From: Phycisphaeraceae bacterium
Lineage (GTDB): Bacteria > Planctomycetota > Phycisphaerae > Phycisphaerales > Phycisphaeraceae
Length of the DNA stretch: 8,678 bases
Reading direction: 5' to 3'
NCBI GenBank assembly: GCA_020850375.1
Contig: JADZET010000033.1
Location: forward strand, 1 to 8,678
Made by a program: the position numbers and the translations under genes. Positions 6,133 to 8,678 of the stretch are shown piece by piece (position 1 is the first letter of the stretch; the number at the start of each line of letters is the position of its first letter). The notes beneath the pieces were generated by a model. That model had not been told where the DNA came from. It made no database searches and saw only the letters and a list, made by a program, of their open reading frames with translations.

Positions 6133-6669
6133 TTATTGGGGCCAGCGGTCCTGGTAGGCCTTCTCGACGAGGCGCTTGAAGACGGCGAGGAGCTGCTCGA
6201 CCTCGACGGGTTTGTCCAGGACGGTAAAGGCGCCACGCTTGAGGGCGTCGAGGAGCTCGCGCTGGCCCTGGCGGGGGTCGCCGGCGGGGCTGCGGAGCAG
6301 GACGACGGGGGGACGGTTCTGAAGGCGGAGCAGGAGTTCGAGGAGCCAGACGCCGGGTTGAGGCGTGGGGGTGGAGTCGGGGCTGAGCCGGCGGGGGGTG
6401 GCCAGGTCGATGACAGCCGCGTGGATCGGGCGCGTCTGGACGAATTCGATGGCTTCCTGGCCGCAGCGGGCGACGAAAGCGACGACGCCCTGAGGCTCGA
6501 GCAGGCGGGGGAGCTGCTGCGTCCAGTGCTCGGGGGCGTGGTCGCGGTCCTGGGTCAGCAGGACATGGAAGCGTCCGCGAGCGGAACCCGACGATGAGCC
6601 GGGGGCGCCGTCTGGACGGGGGGTCCAGGGGTGGCCGAAGGCGTCGGGTTGGGGGCGGACGTTGACCAT
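6133..6669 (-). CDS. Response-regulator receiver-domain protein
   Basis: This 178-aa protein has a Pro/Gly/Ser-rich N-terminal tail of about 33 residues followed by one CheY-like receiver domain. D88 in AAVIDLATP is the probable phospho-acceptor. D41 and D43 in LLTQDRD stand for the acidic pair, S127 for the switch Ser/Thr, and K153 in VLDKPVE for the conserved Lys. An insertion of about 15 residues (TPRRLSPDSTPTPQ) follows the phospho-site. There is no output domain, so it would act by protein contact or as a phosphate relay; no kinase gene is visible nearby. The ATG at 6669 is preferred over a TTG at 6720, whose extra residues resemble nothing in the family. It lies 97 nt upstream of groES on the same strand and could share its transcript, but a functional link is speculative. 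A 9-G run directly follows the stop codon. Confidence 0.78.
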   Translation of the reverse strand: MVNVRPQPDAFGHPWTPRPDGAPGSSSGSARGRFHVLLTQDRDHAPEHWTQQLPRLLEPQGVVAFVARCGQEAIEFVQTRPIHAAVIDLATPRRLSPDSTPTPQPGVWLLELLLRLQNRPPVVLLRSPAGDPRQGQRELLDALKRGAFTVLDKPVEVEQLLAVFKRLVEKAYQDRWPQ

Positions 6670-6878
6670 GGGGATAGAACAGCTCCAGAGGTGGAAGTGC
6701 AAGGGCAGTGCCTGGATCAAGCTGGGGCTACGATCCGTGATTGTGTTTTAAGACAATTAAGATCAATTATTTACGTATACCGAGGCGTCGGTGGATAGAC
6801 TTGATCCACACCCCGCTAGCTGCCAGGGTTTGGCGGGGGGTGGGGGATGTTGTGTCGAATTGGCAGGGGATCGGAGGC
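6670..6878 (-). promoter_or_regulatory. bioA-receiver intergenic region with A+T-rich island
   Basis: No gene was found here. An A+T-rich island at about 6736-6780 stands out in GC-rich DNA upstream of the receiver gene and is the most likely promoter site. On the minus strand TTGATC is followed 17 nt later by CAATCA, a weak match to a sigma-70 promoter. A 6-bp hairpin (GTGGAT 6791-6796 with ATCCAC 6804-6809) lies between this island and the bioA stop; it has no T-run and is a poor terminator. G-runs occur at 6835-6846. Confidence 0.3.
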
Positions 6879-8279
6879 TTAGACGAGGGTGGCGTCGAGG
6901 CTCTGGGCGAGGATGTCGGCCATGGCCTGAAGGTCGGCGGGGGGGGTGTTCAGGGGGGGGAAGAGGTACATGGTGTCGCCCAAGGGGCGGAGCAGGGCGC
7001 CGCGGCGGACGGCTTCCTGATAGACGCGGTAGCCGGTGCGATCCTTGGAAGGCAAGGGCGTCCCGGGCCGGTGGGGGTCGGTGATGTCGACGGCGGCGAC
7101 CATGCCCAGCCCCCGGAAGTTGCGCAGGTAGGGGTGGGTGTCGCCGAGGCGGCGCAGGGCGGCGTGCAGGATCGGGGCGTGGGCGGCGACCTGGGCGATG
7201 ACCTGCTCGTCGACGAAGACGTCGAGCACGGCGTTGGCCACCGCGACGGCCAGGGCGTGGCCGGTGTAGGTGTTCGAGTGCAGGAAGGCTCTGCGCGAGT
7301 GGTAGTCGGCGTCGAAGAGGTCGTACACAGCGTCGGTCGTCAGCACAGCCGAGAGCGGCGTGACGCCGGCGGTCAGGCCCTTGGACAAGCAGATGAAGTC
7401 GGGACGGCAAGCATCACCGGCCCATTCCCCGGCGAGCATCTTGCCGCAGCGGCCGAAACCCGCGGCGATCTCGTCGGCGATCAGGTAGACGTCATGCTCG
7501 CCGGCCCATCGCTGGAAGCGGCGCAGCAGGTCCGGGCTGTAGAGCTGCATCCCGCCGGCCGCCTGGAGGACGGGTTCGTAAATGATCGCCGCGAGGGTGT
7601 CGGCGTGGGGGGCGAGCTGGGCCTCGATGGCGGGCCACTCAGGCGTGGCGTCGAGCCAGCGGGGGTCGTCGGGGCCCGTGCGGTAGGCAAGGCCCGTGAG
7701 GGTGACGACGGGGAACATCAAGGGGCGATAGGGATCGCTGTACAGGCCCAGGTCACCGACGGAGAGCGTGCCGACGGTCTCGCCGTGGTAGGCGTTCTGG
7801 AGGCAGGCGAAGTGTGTGCGTCGTGATTGCCCCCGTTGAGCCTGGGCCTGCAACGCCATCTTGACGGCGATCTCGACGGCGGTCGAACCGTTGTCTGCCA
7901 GGAAGACCTTGCCGAAATAGCCCGGGGTCTTGCCGGGTGGGGCGGAGGGTCCCCACCCTTCCGGGGGCAGGCCGTTGGCCATGGCGAGCAGACGTTCGCA
8001 GAGGCGGACGACCGGCTCATTGGTCGTGTTGGCAAGGATGACGTGTTCGAAGGCGCGGGCCTGCTGCTGCAGGGCGGCGAGCAGGCGGGGGTGGCCATGC
8101 CCTAAAGCCTTGCACCACCAGCTCGAGATGGCGTCAAGGATTTCGCGGCCGTCGGCGAGGGTCAGGCGCGAGCCCCTGGCGGCGACGACATGCAGGGGCG
8201 GGAAGTCGCGGTAATCGCGCATCTGGCTGCAGGGGTGCCAGAGGACGGCCAGGTCGCGATCGATCAGGGGGGGGGGCAT
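6879..8279 (-). CDS. bioA: Adenosylmethionine-8-amino-7-oxononanoate aminotransferase (BioA)
   Basis: This PLP enzyme of biotin synthesis moves an amino group from S-adenosylmethionine to KAPA, giving DAPA, in the cytoplasm. The protein is 466 aa, slightly longer than typical. WHPCSQMRDY (14-23) is the BioA N-terminal motif, W54-W55 lie in the substrate pocket, and NGSTAVEIA (130-138) binds the PLP phosphate. Y164-H165-G166 stacks the cofactor ring, D269 in ADEIAAGFGR binds the pyridine nitrogen, and K300 in CLSKGLTAG forms the Schiff base. No other biotin gene is in the window. The start at 8279 fits the family, but no clear ribosome-binding site precedes it. The start codon is followed at once by a C10 run (Pro-Pro-Pro), and two C8 runs lie near the 3' end (6939-6946 and 6953-6960). 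It is divergent from the EF-G-like gene. Confidence 0.95.
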   Translation of the reverse strand: MPPPLIDRDLAVLWHPCSQMRDYRDFPPLHVVAARGSRLTLADGREILDAISSWWCKALGHGHPRLLAALQQQARAFEHVILANTTNEPVVRLCERLLAMANGLPPEGWGPSAPPGKTPGYFGKVFLADNGSTAVEIAVKMALQAQAQRGQSRRTHFACLQNAYHGETVGTLSVGDLGLYSDPYRPLMFPVVTLTGLAYRTGPDDPRWLDATPEWPAIEAQLAPHADTLAAIIYEPVLQAAGGMQLYSPDLLRRFQRWAGEHDVYLIADEIAAGFGRCGKMLAGEWAGDACRPDFICLSKGLTAGVTPLSAVLTTDAVYDLFDADYHSRRAFLHSNTYTGHALAVAVANAVLDVFVDEQVIAQVAAHAPILHAALRRLGDTHPYLRNFRGLGMVAAVDITDPHRPGTPLPSKDRTGYRVYQEAVRRGALLRPLGDTMYLFPPLNTPPADLQAMADILAQSLDATLV

Positions 8280-8352
8280 GGAAGGTCAGGATAAGTCACG
8301 CGGGCGGGTTGGTCACGGGGGCGGGCGGCTGGCCTGGGCGATCGCCGTCTTT

Positions 8353-8390
8353 TATACTTCGGTGTTCCCGCTCGCTTTTTCTGGGCGAGC
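8353..8390 (+). promoter_or_regulatory. Possible promoter and leader hairpin of the EF-G-like gene
   Basis: TATACT (8353-8358) is a good -10 box, but no recognisable -35 lies 16-18 nt upstream. About a dozen bases further on, GCTCGC (8370-8375) and GCGAGC (8385-8390) form a 6-bp hairpin with a T-rich loop, which would be near the 5' end of the transcript. The remaining 8280-8352 stretch, shared with the divergent bioA, shows nothing else. Confidence 0.4.
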
Positions 8391-8434
8391 TTGGTTTCGG
8401 GTGCACGACAACCTCTGTTCCTGGAGTCTCCGCC

Positions 8435-8678
8435 ATGCCCAACTACACGACCACGGACATCCGCAACGTCGCCCTACTTGGCCCCGGCGGCTCGGGGAAG
8501 ACGAGCCTGGCGGAGGCCCTGCTCCGTGAAGCCGGGGCGATCCACTCGCTGGGACAGGTCGAGAAGGGCAACACGGTCAGCGACTGCACGGATGAGGAAA
8601 AGGCCCACGGGCACAGCCTCTTCTCCTCGGTCCTGCACCTGAGCCATCAGGGCAGGCAGATCAACCTGATCGACACCC
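8435..8678 (+). CDS. EF-G-like translational GTPase, N-terminal part
   Basis: The first 81 codons are present; the gene runs off the right edge. The start MPNYTTTDIRNVALLG leads into the P-loop G16-PGGS-G21-K22-T23, and the fragment ends at INLIDT, the beginning of the G3 motif (DTPG expected next). Instead of the RGITI stretch in switch I of canonical EF-G, it has EEKAHGHSLFSSV. That is typical of the EF-G-like paralogue group (EF-G-2/FusA2) rather than the main ribosomal translocase. GGAG lies 9 nt before the ATG. Its precise role is uncertain; ribosome-associated GTPase activity is the family expectation. It is preceded by a possible promoter and leader hairpin. Confidence 0.88.
   Translation, partial: MPNYTTTDIRNVALLGPGGSGKTSLAEALLREAGAIHSLGQVEKGNTVSDCTDEEKAHGHSLFSSVLHLSHQGRQINLIDT

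Noticed and set aside
6741..7826. 361-aa Gly/Val-rich plus-strand frame opposite bioA
   Set aside because: Shadow of bioA; low-complexity composition and no domain, while the minus strand has all BioA catalytic residues.

Overview
The window looks like chromosomal DNA from a GC-rich planctomycete, probably of the Phycisphaerae type. This is inferred from the GroEL, the EF-G-like protein and the style of the tyrosine transposase, and was not checked by search. Nearly all genes are on the minus strand. Only the ankyrin-repeat end at the left edge and the EF-G-like start at the right edge are on the plus strand.

Left part (1-2520). The end of an ankyrin-repeat gene converges on a mosaic built around a palindromic REP-like element with arms CCCAGGCAT/ATGCCTGGG preceded by CAAG. 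There are five clear copies and one decayed one. Read on the minus strand, the mosaic is: decayed REP, leader C with a 26-aa N-terminal fragment, REP, leader B with a 24-aa N-terminal fragment, REP, a REP-associated tyrosine transposase (RAYT, HUH/Y1 family), REP, leader A with a full 311-aa HTH/zinc-ribbon protein, then a REP that doubles as a bidirectional terminator. The three leader/N-terminus modules are copies of each other. One REP lies in frame inside the transposase gene. Each of the four minus-strand reading frames stops 11-15 nt before a REP. This is the most unusual part of the window.

Middle (about 2500-3935). A visibly A+T-richer cassette holds two overlapping genes for a single-pass membrane protein and an exported, lipoprotein-like protein. 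It lies between a decayed REP and the groEL terminator, and it looks like acquired DNA.

Right part (3799-8678). This is housekeeping DNA: a groES-groEL operon with a textbook terminator and an unusually long, repeat-bearing gap between the genes; a receiver-domain protein just upstream; bioA (biotin synthesis) with a C10 tract directly after its start codon; and, divergent from bioA, the first 81 codons of an EF-G-like translational GTPase. No tRNA, rRNA or CRISPR array was seen.
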